Positions 43,613-52,714 of a DNA stretch of 64,000 bases are shown here, in pieces; the first letter of the stretch is position 1; each line of letters begins with the position of its first letter. The stretch comes from Piscinibacter sp. XHJ-5 (GTDB taxonomy: Bacteria > Pseudomonadota > Gammaproteobacteria > Burkholderiales > Burkholderiaceae_C). The stretch lies in NCBI RefSeq assembly GCF_029855045.1, contig NZ_CP123228.1, positions 4,340,001 through 4,404,000 on the forward strand. The letters are read 5' to 3'. The notes beneath the pieces were generated by a model. The model ran no database searches and was not told the origin of the DNA. It saw nothing but the letters and a program-made list of their open reading frames with translations. A program made the translations under genes and the position numbers.

Positions 43613-44782
43613 ATGCGACCGCTTGAAGGCATCACCGTCGTCACCCTCGAGCACGCGATCGCGGCGCCCTTTGCCACGCGCCAGCTCGCCGACCTGGGCG
43701 CGCGCGTCATCAAGGTCGAGCGCCCCGGCGTCGGCGACTTCGCGCGGGCCTACGACCAGCGCGTGCGCGGGCTCGCATCGCACTTCGTGTGGACCAACCG
43801 CTCGAAGGAGAGCCTCACGCTGGACCTGAAGCACGCCGACGCGCCGCAGATCCTCGCGCGCCTGCTCGCCAAGGCGGACGTGCTGGTGCAGAACCTCGCG
43901 CCCGGCGCGGCGGCCAGGCTGGGGCTGTCGTACGAGGCGCTGAGCGCGCAGCACCCGCGGCTCATCGTCTGCGACATCTCCGGCTACGGCGACGACGGCC
44001 CCTATCGCGACAAGAAGGCCTACGACCTGCTCATCCAGAGCGAATCGGGCTTCGTCTCCATCACCGGCAGCGCGCAGGAGCCGGCGAAGGCCGGCTGCTC
44101 CATCGCCGACATCGCGGCCGGCATGTACGCCTACTCCAACATCCTGGCCGCCCTCATCGCCCGCGGCCAGAACGGACGCGGCCGGCGCATCGAGGTGTCG
44201 ATGCTCGAGAGCATGGTCGAGTGGATGGGCTATCCGCTGTACTACGCGTTCGACGGCGCCGAGCCGCCGCCGCGGGCCGGCGCGGCGCACGCCACCATCT
44301 ACCCGTACGGGCCCTTTCCCACCGGCGACGGACGCACCGTGATGCTGGGCCTGCAGAACGAACGCGAATGGCAGTCGTTCTGCGCCAAGGTGCTGCGCCA
44401 GAGCGCGCTCGCGGCCGATCCGCGCTTCGTCTCCAACGCCGCCCGCACCGCTTCGCGCGATGCCTTGCGTGCGCTGATCGTCGAGGCCTTCTCGTCGCTC
44501 ACCGCCGAGCAGGTGGTCGAGCGCCTGGAGGCCGCGGGCATCGCCAACGCGCGCGTCAATTCGATGGCCGATGTGTGGGCCCATCCCCAGCTCGCGGCGC
44601 GCAAGCGCTGGGTGGAGGTGCAGACCCCCGCCGGACCGGTGCCCGCCGCGCTGCCGCCGGGCAGCGAAGACCCGCGGATGGAGGCGGTGCCGGCCCTGGG
44701 GCAGCACACGGAGTCGCTGTTGGTGGAGCTGGGGTACGGGGCCGACGACTTCGCACGCTGGCGAGAGCAGGCGGCCATCTGA
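43613..44782 (+). CDS. CaiB/BaiF family CoA-transferase (class III)
   Basis: The product has 389 residues. MRPLEGITVVTLEHAIAAPF is the family start. The catalytic Asp is in DKKAYDLLIQSESGF, and the Gly-rich region GRGQNGRGRRIEVSMLE follows. It would transfer CoA from succinyl-CoA or acetyl-CoA to a free dicarboxylic acid, activating it for the hydratase and dehydrogenase. An open frame 54 bases upstream is rejected because the family start and the ATG at 43613 agree. Confidence 0.92.
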   Translation: MRPLEGITVVTLEHAIAAPFATRQLADLGARVIKVERPGVGDFARAYDQRVRGLASHFVWTNRSKESLTLDLKHADAPQILARLLAKADVLVQNLAPGAAARLGLSYEALSAQHPRLIVCDISGYGDDGPYRDKKAYDLLIQSESGFVSITGSAQEPAKAGCSIADIAAGMYAYSNILAALIARGQNGRGRRIEVSMLESMVEWMGYPLYYAFDGAEPPPRAGAAHATIYPYGPFPTGDGRTVMLGLQNEREWQSFCAKVLRQSALAADPRFVSNAARTASRDALRALIVEAFSSLTAEQVVERLEAAGIANARVNSMADVWAHPQLAARKRWVEVQTPAGPVPAALPPGSEDPRMEAVPALGQHTESLLVELGYGADDFARWREQAAI

Positions 44783-44802
44783 CCGAGACAAGTCCCTTTC
44801 AA

Positions 44803-44871
44803 CCACGGAGACACAGAACTGAGAGAACGCAGAGAAGAAGACGTCTTCCATTCATCTCTGTGTCCCTGTGG
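44803..44871. repeat. Imperfect inverted repeat of the CCACGGAGACACAGA family
   Basis: CCACGGAGACACAGA (44803-44817) pairs with TCTGTGTCCCTGTGG (44857-44871) with two mismatches, forming a long hairpin around an A-rich centre. Similar words are scattered in many beta- and gammaproteobacterial intergenic regions. It lies between the CoA-transferase and the MmgE/PrpD gene and could attenuate read-through. An ATG at 44868 falls inside it and is rejected as a start. Confidence 0.7.
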
Positions 44872-44891
44872 CTCATTCCAACGAGGTTCCG

Positions 44892-46262
44892 ATGACACAC
44901 ACCGCTCCCGGCCAGGCACTCGCCGCCTTCGCCGCCTCGCTGCGCTTCGAGGACATCCCCGCGCCGGTCGTCCGTCGCGCCGAAGACTTGATGCTCGACT
45001 GGCTCGGCTCCGTCCTCGCCGGCAAGGACGCGCGCCCGGTCGAGACCATCGCGAGGTTCTTCGAATCCATGGGCCCGGCCGACGGTGAGAGCGAAGTCCT
45101 CATCCATCGCCGGCGGTCCAGCCCGCTGGTCGCCGCGGTGGCGAACGCCGCGGCATCGCATTTCGCCGAGCAGGACGACGTGCACAACGGCTCGGTGTTC
45201 CACCCCGCCGCGGTGGTGTTCCCGCCTGCGCTGGCGGTGGCGCAGGCGCTGGGGCGCAGCGGCGCCGAGCTGCTGGCCGCGGTGGTGGCGGGCTACGAAG
45301 TCGGCATCCGCGTCGGCGAGTTCCTCGGCCGCTCGCACTACCGCATCTTCCACACCACCGGAACGGCCGGCACCCTGGCCGCGGCGGCCGCGACGGGCCA
45401 TCTGCTGCGGCTCACGCCGGCGCAGATGAACCATGCGTTCGGCTCGGCCGGCACGCAGTCGGCGGGCCTGTGGGAGTTCCTGCGCGACGCGGCCGACTCG
45501 AAGCAGCTGCACACGGCTCACGCGGCCGGCGCGGGCCTGACCGCCGCCTGGCTCGCCGCCGATGGCTTCACCGGTGCGCGGCGCATTCTCGAAGGCGTGC
45601 AGGGCATGGCCGCCGGCATGTCGAGCGACGCCGATCCGGCACGCCTCACCGACGGCCTCGGCACGCGCTGGACGCTGGCGGAGACCTCGTTCAAGTTCCA
45701 TGCCTCCTGCCGGCACACCCATCCAGCCGCCGACGCGCTGCAGCAGGTGCTGCGCAGCGAGCGCCTCGCGGCGCAGGACGTGAAGCAGGTCACCGCGCTC
45801 GTGCACCAGGGCGCGATCGACGTGCTGGGTCCCGTGACCGATCCGCAGACCGTGCACCAGGGCAAGTTCTCGATGGGCACCGTGCTCGGTCTGATCGCCG
45901 TGCACGGACACGCCGGCCTGACCGAGTTCGACGCGCATTACCGCGACGCCGCCGTGACTGCCTTTCGCGACAAGGTGAGCATGCAGCTCGACCCCGAGGT
46001 CGACGCCGCCTACCCTGCCCGCTGGATCGGCAAGGTGGTGGTGGAGACCGTCGACGGCCGGCGCCTCGAAGGCCGCGTCGACGAGCCCAAGGGCGATCCG
46101 GGCAACACGCTGTCGCGCGCGGAGATCGAGGACAAGGCGCTTCGCCTGGCGGCCTACCGCGGCGGCGCCGACGAGGCGCAGATGCGCTGCGCCATCGCCG
46201 CCGTCTGGTCGCTTGCCGACGCGCCGCGCGCGCCGGTCTTCTTCGCCGGGAGCGCGCGATGA
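44892..46262 (+). CDS. MmgE/PrpD family protein
   Basis: The product has 456 residues from the ATG at 44892. Family landmarks are the N-terminal helix VRRAEDLMLDWLGSVLAGKD, HFAEQDDVHNGSVFHPAAVV, and SFKFHASCRHTHPAADALQQ in the second domain. Members include 2-methylcitrate dehydratase, cis-aconitate decarboxylase and iminodisuccinate epimerase. In this operon it might make or use a C5 or C6 dicarboxylate, for example by dehydrating citramalate. That is inference. The next gene overlaps it by four bases. Confidence 0.9.
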   Translation: MTHTAPGQALAAFAASLRFEDIPAPVVRRAEDLMLDWLGSVLAGKDARPVETIARFFESMGPADGESEVLIHRRRSSPLVAAVANAAASHFAEQDDVHNGSVFHPAAVVFPPALAVAQALGRSGAELLAAVVAGYEVGIRVGEFLGRSHYRIFHTTGTAGTLAAAAATGHLLRLTPAQMNHAFGSAGTQSAGLWEFLRDAADSKQLHTAHAAGAGLTAAWLAADGFTGARRILEGVQGMAAGMSSDADPARLTDGLGTRWTLAETSFKFHASCRHTHPAADALQQVLRSERLAAQDVKQVTALVHQGAIDVLGPVTDPQTVHQGKFSMGTVLGLIAVHGHAGLTEFDAHYRDAAVTAFRDKVSMQLDPEVDAAYPARWIGKVVVETVDGRRLEGRVDEPKGDPGNTLSRAEIEDKALRLAAYRGGADEAQMRCAIAAVWSLADAPRAPVFFAGSAR

Positions 46263-47050
46263 GGGCGCCCCGCACCTATCTCTTCGTGCCGGCGGATCGG
46301 CCCGAGCGCATCGCCAAGGCGCTGGCCTCGGGCGCGGATGCGGTGATCGTGGACCTCGAGGATGCGGTCGCCCCGACCGCCAAGGACCAGGCCCGCGACA
46401 CGCTTCGCGACTGGCTGGCACGCACCGACGCGCGCATCGTGCTGCGCCTGAACGGCGTCGACACGCCGTGGCATGAGGCGGACCGCGCGCTGTGCCGCGC
46501 GCCCGGCATCGCTGCGGTCATGTGCCCCAAGGCCGAGCGTGCCGGCGACCTCGACTTCGACGGCAAGCCCGTGCTGCCGCTGGTGGAGACGGCCGCCGGC
46601 TTCGATGCGCTGCGCGAGATCGCACGGGCGCCCGGCGTCGAGCGCCTGGTGTTCGGATCGATCGACTTCCAGCTCGACCTCGGCATCGCCGGCGACGGGG
46701 ACGAGCTGCTGCCATTCCGCTCGCACATCGTCCTGGCCTCGCGGCTCGCCGGCATCGCACCGCCGGTCGATGGTGTCAGCACCGCCATCGACGACGGCGC
46801 CCAGCTGCACGCCGACGCGCTGCGGGCGCGCCGGCTCGGCTTCGGCGCCAAGCTGTGCATCCATCCGCGGCAGGTGGAGGCGGTGAACCGCGCGTTCACC
46901 CCGAGCGACGACGAGGTGGAGTGGGCACGGCGCGTCCTCGCCGCGGCTCAGGCCGCAGGCGGCCGGGCGGTCGCGGTGGACGGCAAGATGGTCGACCGCC
47001 CGGTCATCCTGCGAGCCGAGGCGCTGCTGCGCCAGGCGGGGGGTTCATGA
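46259..47050 (+). CDS. CitE-like CoA-ester lyase (HpcH/HpaI aldolase family)
   Basis: The product has 263 residues. RTYLFVPADRPERIAKALAS, VIVDLEDAVAPTAK (metal Glu/Asp), RLNGVDTPWHEAD, LPLVETAAGF and VFGSIDFQLDLG are the ordered motifs of this family. It includes citryl-CoA, malyl-CoA and citramalyl-CoA lyases. In this context, cleavage of citramalyl-CoA to acetyl-CoA and pyruvate is the natural last step. The start overlaps the previous stop and the stop overlaps the VOC start, so translation is coupled on both sides. Confidence 0.9.
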   Translation: MRAPRTYLFVPADRPERIAKALASGADAVIVDLEDAVAPTAKDQARDTLRDWLARTDARIVLRLNGVDTPWHEADRALCRAPGIAAVMCPKAERAGDLDFDGKPVLPLVETAAGFDALREIARAPGVERLVFGSIDFQLDLGIAGDGDELLPFRSHIVLASRLAGIAPPVDGVSTAIDDGAQLHADALRARRLGFGAKLCIHPRQVEAVNRAFTPSDDEVEWARRVLAAAQAAGGRAVAVDGKMVDRPVILRAEALLRQAGGS

Positions 47051-47451
47051 TCGACCACCTGGACCATCTGGTGCTCACCACGGTCGATCGCGACGCCTGC
47101 ATCGACTTCTACACCCGCGTGCTCGGCATGGCGCTGGAGAGCTTCGGCGCCAACCGGACGGCGCTGCGCTTCGGCCGCCAGAAGATCAACCTGCACGAGC
47201 GCGGCCGCGAGTTCGAGCCGAAGGCGCATCTGCCCGTGCCGGGCGCTCTCGACCTGTGCTTCATCGCCGACCGCCCGCTGGAGCAGGTCGTCGCGCACCT
47301 GCGCGCCTGCGACTGGCCCATCGTCGAGGGGCCGGTGGAGCGCACCGGCGCCACGCAGAAGATTCTCTCGGTCTATGTGCGCGATCCCGATCTGAACCTG
47401 ATCGAGATATCGCAGCCGCTTCCCACAACGACACACGGAGACAGACCATGA
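47047..47451 (+). CDS. VOC family protein
   Basis: The product has 134 residues. Motifs MIDHLDHLVLTTVDRDACID, FGRQKINLHERG and VRDPDLNLIEISQP carry the usual His and Glu metal ligands. The family includes methylmalonyl-CoA epimerase, so an epimerase step on a CoA ester is possible, but the fit could equally be a glyoxalase-like protein. It overlaps the lyase gene (ATGA) and the Bug gene (ATGA). Confidence 0.85.
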   Translation: MIDHLDHLVLTTVDRDACIDFYTRVLGMALESFGANRTALRFGRQKINLHERGREFEPKAHLPVPGALDLCFIADRPLEQVVAHLRACDWPIVEGPVERTGATQKILSVYVRDPDLNLIEISQPLPTTTHGDRP

Positions 47452-48437
47452 AACGACTCTTCGCCGCCATCGCGCTCGCGGCAGCCGCCGCGGCGTCCTT
47501 CGCCCAGGGCACGTCGACGAGCCCGGCACAGGGCTATCCGGGCAAGCCCATCACGCTGGTCGTGCCCTTCGCCGCGGGCGGGCCGACCGACGTCGTGGCC
47601 CGCGCGCTCGGCCAGGCCATGACCCGGACGCTGGGCCAGGCGATCGTCATCGAGAACAAGCTCGGCGCCGGCGGCACGCTGGCCGCCGGCTACGTCGCGA
47701 AGGCCGCGCCGGACGGCTACACGCTGCTGATCCACCACAACGGCATGTCGACCGCCCCCGCGCTGTACCGCAAGCTGGCCTACAACCCGCTGACCGACTT
47801 CGAGTACGTGACGCAGGTGGTCGACGTGCCGATGACGCTGCTCGGCCGCAAGGACCTGCCGGCCAAGGACCTGCAGGAGCTCATCGCCTACCTGAAGGCC
47901 AACGCCGCCAAGGTGAATCTGGCGCATGCGGGGCTTGGGGCGGTGTCGCACCTGTGCGGCATGGTGTTCCGCCAGGCCATCGGCGTCGAGCTGCAGACCG
48001 TGCCCTACCAGGGCACCGCGCCGGCGATGAATGCGCTGCTCGGCGGCCAGGTCGATCTGCTGTGCGACCAGACGACGCAGACCACGCAGCACATCAAGGC
48101 CGGCAGCGTGAAGCTGTACGGCGTGACGACCAGGGAGCGCATCAAGGCGCTGCCCGACGCGCCGACGCTGCAGGAGCAGGGCCTGCGCAACTTCGAGGTG
48201 GTCGTCTGGCACGGCGTGTATGCGCCCAAGGGCACGCCGAAGGAGGTGATCGACAAGGTCAACGCCGCCGTGCGTGCGGCGCTGAAGGATCCGACCGTGA
48301 TCCAGCGCATGAGCGAGCTGGGCGGCGAGATCGTGCCCGAGTCCAAGCAGACGCCGGAGGCCTTGCGGGGCTGGCTGAAGACCGAGGTCGATCGCTGGGG
48401 GCCGGTGATCCGGGCAGCGGGCGTGTACGCGGACTGA
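47448..48437 (+). CDS. Bug/TctC family periplasmic substrate-binding receptor
   Basis: The product has 329 residues with a signal peptide ending ASFA (residue 19). The signature YPGKPITLVVPFAAGGPTDV, then GAGGTLAAGYVAKAAPDGYT, is complete. It is the last gene of the CoA-thioester operon, so its ligand is probably the dicarboxylate that the operon degrades. No TctA or TctB gene is present. Confidence 0.93.
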   Translation: MKRLFAAIALAAAAAASFAQGTSTSPAQGYPGKPITLVVPFAAGGPTDVVARALGQAMTRTLGQAIVIENKLGAGGTLAAGYVAKAAPDGYTLLIHHNGMSTAPALYRKLAYNPLTDFEYVTQVVDVPMTLLGRKDLPAKDLQELIAYLKANAAKVNLAHAGLGAVSHLCGMVFRQAIGVELQTVPYQGTAPAMNALLGGQVDLLCDQTTQTTQHIKAGSVKLYGVTTRERIKALPDAPTLQEQGLRNFEVVVWHGVYAPKGTPKEVIDKVNAAVRAALKDPTVIQRMSELGGEIVPESKQTPEALRGWLKTEVDRWGPVIRAAGVYAD

Positions 48438-48557
48438 GGCCGACGCCTGGCGCACTGCGCTCGCCAGCGTTGCGAGTGACAGTTGCAACGCGGCCGCAAT
48501 CAGCCGCTGACATGGCTGCAGGACGATGGCCTTCCCATCCACTTTCGAAGGTCTTCG

Positions 48558-48866
48558 ATGAATCGCCTCTCTCTTTGCCTGCTGGCCACTTCCGCCCTGA
48601 CCCTGTCCCTGCATGGCGCGTATGCCAACGAGGCCTATCCCGACGGCGTCTCCAGGCAGGAGCAGGCCGCGCGCGTCGAGCACCTGAAGGCGCAGATCGA
48701 CAAGCGCTTCAGCGCCGCCGACGTCAACCACGACGGCAAGCTGAGCCGCGACGAGGCCAGGACCGTGCCGCGCATCTCGCGGCGCTTCGATGAGATCGAC
48801 ACCGGCAAGACCGGCTACATCACGAAGGAGCAGGTGCAGGCGAAGCTGCTCGACGGCGCGAAGTAG
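48558..48866 (+). CDS. Small secreted EF-hand protein
   Basis: The product has 102 residues. The signal peptide is MNRLSLCLLATSALTLSLHG, cleaved near ANE. One canonical calcium loop is DVNHDGKLSRDE (about 55-66) and a second, looser one is DTGKTGYITKEQ (about 77-88). It should be periplasmic or exported and bind Ca2+. The final role is unknown. The gene stands alone between the Bug gene and the GMC oxidoreductase. Confidence 0.88.
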   Translation: MNRLSLCLLATSALTLSLHGAYANEAYPDGVSRQEQAARVEHLKAQIDKRFSAADVNHDGKLSRDEARTVPRISRRFDEIDTGKTGYITKEQVQAKLLDGAK

Positions 48867-49023
48867 ACAGGCCCACGATCCTCCCCTGCTCGGGCTGCCG
48901 GGCGGCGGCGGCACGCAAGGCACGGCGTTGCGCGCTGCCCGGCCTCGGCCTTGGGGTTATCACTCCGCTCTCGATGTCCCCGATCGAAGGACGATACGTC
49001 GCTGGCACATGACGGAGACAGCG

Positions 49024-50694
49024 ATGGAATTCGACCATGTCATCGTGGGCGCGGGCTCGGCCGGCTGCGTTCTCGCGGCGCGCCTCAGCGAGGACCCCGG
49101 GGTGACCGTCGCGCTGATCGAGGCAGGCGCAGCCGACAAGAGCGTGCTGATCCACTGCCCGGCCGGCCTTGCCCTGCTGGCGAAGAACGGCCAGGCCAAC
49201 TGGGCCTTCGCGACCGTTCCGCAGCCGGGCCTGAACGGCCGCCGCGGCTACCAGCCGCGCGGCAAGGTGCTGGGCGGGTCGAGCTCGGTGAACGCGATGA
49301 TCTATGTGCGCGGTCAGCGCGAGGACTACGACCACTGGGCTGCCCTGGGCAACCCCGGCTGGGGCTTCGACGACGTGCTGCCGCTGTTCAGGCAGGCCGA
49401 GCACAACGAGCGCGGCGCCGACGCGTGGCACGGCACCGGCGGGCCGCTGAACGTGATGGACCTGCGCAGCCCGAACCGCTTCGGCGCCCTGTTCGTGGAG
49501 GCGGCACGGCAGGCCGGCCACCCGCTGAATGCCGACTTCAACGCCGAGCGACAGGACGGCGTGGGGCTCTACCAGGTGACGCACAGGAACGGCGAGCGCT
49601 TCAGCGCTGCCAAGGCCTACCTCACGCCCAACCTGCACCGGCCCAATCTGCACGTGGTGACGCAGGCGCAGGTGACGCGTCTGCTGCTCGAAGGCAGGCG
49701 CGCGGTGGGCGTGGAGCTGCGGCAAGGCGGCGCGCTGCGCACGCTGAAGGCGCGCCGCGAGGTCCTGCTCAGCGCCGGCGCCCTGCAGTCGCCACAGCTG
49801 CTGATGTTGTCCGGCATCGGCCCGGCCGCGCATCTGCGCGCGCTCGGCATCCCTGTCGTGCACGACCTGCCGGGCGTCGGGCAGCACCTGCACGACCATG
49901 TCGACGTCGTCCAGGTGGTCGACGCGCCGGGGCTCACCGACCTGTTCGGACTGTCGCCGGCCGGCGTGCTGCGCGTGGCCCGGGCCATCTTCGAATGGCG
50001 GCGCTCGCGCAGCGGCATGCTGACCACCAACTTCGCCGAAGCCGGCGGCTTCATCAAGAGTCGGCCCGAGGAGCCCACGCCCGACCTGCAGCTGCACTTC
50101 GTCATCGCGAAGCTGATCGACCACGGCCGCAAGACGGTGTACGGGCACGGCTACTCCTGCCATGTGTGCCTGCTGCGTCCTGCCAGCCGCGGCCGCTTGA
50201 CGCTGGCCAGCGCCGACCCGATGGCAGCCCCGCTGATCGATCCCAATTTCCTCGGCGAGCGCGACGACGTGGAGCGATTGGTGCGCGGCTTCAAGGCCAT
50301 GCGCCACATCCTCCAGCAGCCGGCGCTGGCGGCGCTGGGCGGTCGCGAATCCGCCGCGTCGGCCAAGGCGCGCAGCGACCCGGAGATCGAGCAATTCGTG
50401 CGCGACCACGCCGACACGATCTATCACCCGGCGGGCACCTGCCGCATGGGCCCCGATGCGACGGATGTGGTCGACGCCGAGCTGAGGGTCAAGGGCATCG
50501 AGGGCTTGCGCGTCGTCGACGCATCCATCATGCCGCGCCTGGTCAGCGGCAACACCAACGCGCCGACGATGATGATCGCGGAGAAGGCGGCGCGGCTGAT
50601 CGCAGCGTCGCGGCGCACAGCCGAGGTCGTCGGGGCGGCTGCCGAGCGGAACACCAGCGATTCCTTTCCTCGCCAGCGGGAGAAGGTGGGATGA
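49024..50694 (+). CDS. GMC family FAD-dependent oxidoreductase (choline/alcohol dehydrogenase type)
   Basis: The product has 556 residues. The ATG at 49024 is favoured by GGAG seven bases upstream; an ATG at 49009 would add five residues. The FAD fold MEFDHVIVGAGSAGCVLAAR, the GMC-1 signature GKVLGGSSSVNAMIYVRGQR, the active His in YHPAGTCRMG and the Asn in SGNTNAPTMMIAEKAA are intact. Family members oxidise choline, alcohols or polyethylene glycol. The last 20 or so residues (RNTSDSFPRQREKVG) are encoded by a copy of the dispersed GC-rich repeat, so the C-terminus is an add-on. Confidence 0.92.
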   Translation: MEFDHVIVGAGSAGCVLAARLSEDPGVTVALIEAGAADKSVLIHCPAGLALLAKNGQANWAFATVPQPGLNGRRGYQPRGKVLGGSSSVNAMIYVRGQREDYDHWAALGNPGWGFDDVLPLFRQAEHNERGADAWHGTGGPLNVMDLRSPNRFGALFVEAARQAGHPLNADFNAERQDGVGLYQVTHRNGERFSAAKAYLTPNLHRPNLHVVTQAQVTRLLLEGRRAVGVELRQGGALRTLKARREVLLSAGALQSPQLLMLSGIGPAAHLRALGIPVVHDLPGVGQHLHDHVDVVQVVDAPGLTDLFGLSPAGVLRVARAIFEWRRSRSGMLTTNFAEAGGFIKSRPEEPTPDLQLHFVIAKLIDHGRKTVYGHGYSCHVCLLRPASRGRLTLASADPMAAPLIDPNFLGERDDVERLVRGFKAMRHILQQPALAALGGRESAASAKARSDPEIEQFVRDHADTIYHPAGTCRMGPDATDVVDAELRVKGIEGLRVVDASIMPRLVSGNTNAPTMMIAEKAARLIAASRRTAEVVGAAAERNTSDSFPRQREKVG

Positions 50695-50700
50695 GGGCAA
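50664..50700. repeat. Partial dispersed GC-rich repeat at the GMC gene end
   Basis: TTTCCTCGCCAGCGGGAGAA then ggtgggatgagggca is a degraded copy of the REP-like module with its TGAGGG tail. It supplies the last codons and the stop of the GMC oxidoreductase gene. It lies 16 bases from the convergent opgG stop. Confidence 0.6.
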
Positions 50701-50715
50701 GCGCGGCGAAGCCCT

Positions 50716-52218
50716 TCACTCCGGGGGCAGCGCGTAGCGCCAGGTCTCGCTCACCACGCCGGCCCCGCGCTGCAGCACGGCGCGCAGTTCCACCGCTGCC
50801 GCCTTGTCGGTGCGCCGCACTTTCACCGTCAGGCGCCAGCCGCCCAGCACCGGGTGCGGATAGACGTTGGCTTCGAGCAGCTCGGCCGGACCGGTGACGC
50901 CGACCTTTGCCTGCACCGGCGCGCCGCCATCCACGCGGCCTGCGAAGTCGACGACGAAGTGAATCTCATGGGGCGCCGGACCGGTCGGCCCGTGACCGCG
51001 CCGCGACTGCGCCACCCGCGCCAAGGACGGCTGCGGCGGCACGTCGCGGCCCCAATGCAGCCGCCAGGCGATGTCGTACGGCTCGCCCGGCCGCGGCGTG
51101 CGTTCGCCGACCCAGTACGCGACCGCGTTGTCGACGAACTCGAAGGCGGCGTTGAACTGCATCAGCTCGATGCGTCCGGCGCCCCAGTCGCCAAGCGGCT
51201 CGACCCACACGCTGGGGCGCTGCTCATAGCGCGCTTCGGTGTCTTCGTAGCTGGCGAACGAGCGATCGCGCTGCAGCAGGCCGAAGCCCGACAGTCGTTC
51301 GTAGGCGAGCCGCCGCGTGAACGGCGCCGGCGGATTGACCAGCGGGTGCCACGACCAGTCGCCGTCGCCCGCGACCAGCAGACCGTCCGAATCGTGGACT
51401 TCGGGACGGAAGCCGTCGTGTCGCGGCTGGTTCTCGCCCGACAGGTACATGCTGGTGAGCGGCGCGATGCCGAGCGTCGCCACGGGCTGGCGCAGGAACA
51501 GCCGCGCCTGCACGTCGACAGTGGTCTCGTGCGCGCCGGGCCGCACGACGAAGCGGTAGGCGCCGGCCACACGCGGGCTGTTGAGCAGCGCGTACAGCGT
51601 GAGCGTGGCGGCGGTGGGCGAAGGACGCACCAGCCAGAACGCCTCGAAGATCGGGAACTCCTCGGTGCCGGGCCCGGACGTGTCGACGGCGATGCCGCGC
51701 GCCGACATGCCGAAGAACCGGCCGGCCACCGGCACGCGGAAGTAGCTGGCGCCTAGGAACACGATGAGCTCGTTGCCCGGAGGAGGCCGTGCCTGCACGT
51801 GGTGCACGCGAAAACCGGCGACCTCGGCCGCGTCCGGCAGCGCGCCACCCAATGCGCGGCCGTAGTCGAAGACGTCGCGCGACACCCGCCATGCACGCTC
51901 CGCGCCGTCGACCACCTCGAACAGGCGCACCGGATTCGGATGGCCGCCGCCCACGTGGAAGAGCTGCACCTCGAACGGGAGGCCCTGCGCGCGCCAGAGC
52001 GCCTGCGACGGCCGGTGACGGATGTCGCGCCAGGCGTCGTAGCCCATGTCGCGCAGTCGTGCGTCGGAGGTCAGCGCCGGCCCCGCGAAGGGGCGCGACG
52101 CGACGTCGCGTGCGCGGGCGGCGACATCCTCGAAGCCGAACGCCAGCGCGGCGCTCGCGGCCAGCGCCAGCAGCGCTGCCGTCGCCATCGACGGCAGCCA
52201 CGTCGCGTCGACCTTCAT
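50716..52218 (-). CDS. opgG: Osmoregulated periplasmic glucan biosynthesis protein (OpgG/OpgD family)
   Basis: The product has 500 residues with a signal peptide (AALLALAASAALA, cleaved near residue 26). The N-terminal beta-sandwich shows SDARLRDMGYDAWRDIRHRP and GISVDT-like GIAVDTSGPGTEEFPIFEAF. The mid-part holds the strongly conserved LTSMYLSGENQPRHDGFRPE and HDSDGLLVAGDGDWSWHPLV. It builds or branches periplasmic beta-glucans. The glucan synthase gene opgH is not nearby, but opgC is eight kilobases away on the other strand. Confidence 0.93.
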   Translation of the reverse strand: MKVDATWLPSMATAALLALAASAALAFGFEDVAARARDVASRPFAGPALTSDARLRDMGYDAWRDIRHRPSQALWRAQGLPFEVQLFHVGGGHPNPVRLFEVVDGAERAWRVSRDVFDYGRALGGALPDAAEVAGFRVHHVQARPPPGNELIVFLGASYFRVPVAGRFFGMSARGIAVDTSGPGTEEFPIFEAFWLVRPSPTAATLTLYALLNSPRVAGAYRFVVRPGAHETTVDVQARLFLRQPVATLGIAPLTSMYLSGENQPRHDGFRPEVHDSDGLLVAGDGDWSWHPLVNPPAPFTRRLAYERLSGFGLLQRDRSFASYEDTEARYEQRPSVWVEPLGDWGAGRIELMQFNAAFEFVDNAVAYWVGERTPRPGEPYDIAWRLHWGRDVPPQPSLARVAQSRRGHGPTGPAPHEIHFVVDFAGRVDGGAPVQAKVGVTGPAELLEANVYPHPVLGGWRLTVKVRRTDKAAAVELRAVLQRGAGVVSETWRYALPPE

Positions 52219-52287
52219 GCCCGCCGGATCAGCTCCATGCGCTGAACCGGCAAGCGGCGATCCCGCGATCGCCCGGCGCCAGCGCCT

Positions 52288-52611
52288 TTACAGGTCGTGG
52301 TTGCAGTGCCCCGCCCCGGCGCCCGCCGGGCTGCGCGCGACCTCGCTGGCGGAAGGCACGCCGTCGTCCGGCGTGGTGGCGGTCTGCTCGACCACACGCA
52401 CCGGCGTGGCCGCCGTGGGCTCGGCGCCCGCGACCGCGGTCGTTGCCGACGGGAAGAACAGCGCCGCGACGACGACCAGCGCCACGAGCGCCGCAGCAAT
52501 CGCGCCGACCAGGCGCGGGCGCGACAGCGGGGCCCCGCTGTTCGTCGGCGGCAGCAGCTCGTGCGCGGCCCGCTGCCGCTCGCGATCGGGTTCATGGATG
52601 CGCAGGCACAT
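52288..52611 (-). CDS. Small single-pass membrane protein, hypothetical
   Basis: The product has 107 residues and an AAGGAG ribosome site seven bases before the ATG. A hydrophilic N-terminus of about 33 residues precedes one transmembrane helix (LVGAIAAALVALVVVAALFF). An Ala/Thr/Pro-rich periplasmic tail ends GHCNHDL. It lies 69 bases upstream of opgG on the same strand, so it may be co-transcribed. No family is recognised. Confidence 0.7.
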   Translation of the reverse strand: MCLRIHEPDRERQRAAHELLPPTNSGAPLSRPRLVGAIAAALVALVVVAALFFPSATTAVAGAEPTAATPVRVVEQTATTPDDGVPSASEVARSPAGAGAGHCNHDL

Positions 52612-52714
52612 GGTGCAACTCCTTCGGCATGGCGGCGCGACGCGGCGATGCGCGTCTGTCTCTCCAGTATGGTCGGCCGGCTGCGGCGCGCCAGTCGAAA
52701 ATCGTTACCGACGC

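Noticed and set aside
44868..44891. Earlier ATG for the MmgE/PrpD gene
   Set aside because: It lies inside the CCACGGAGACACAGA inverted repeat. The ATG at 44892 matches the expected family N-terminus.
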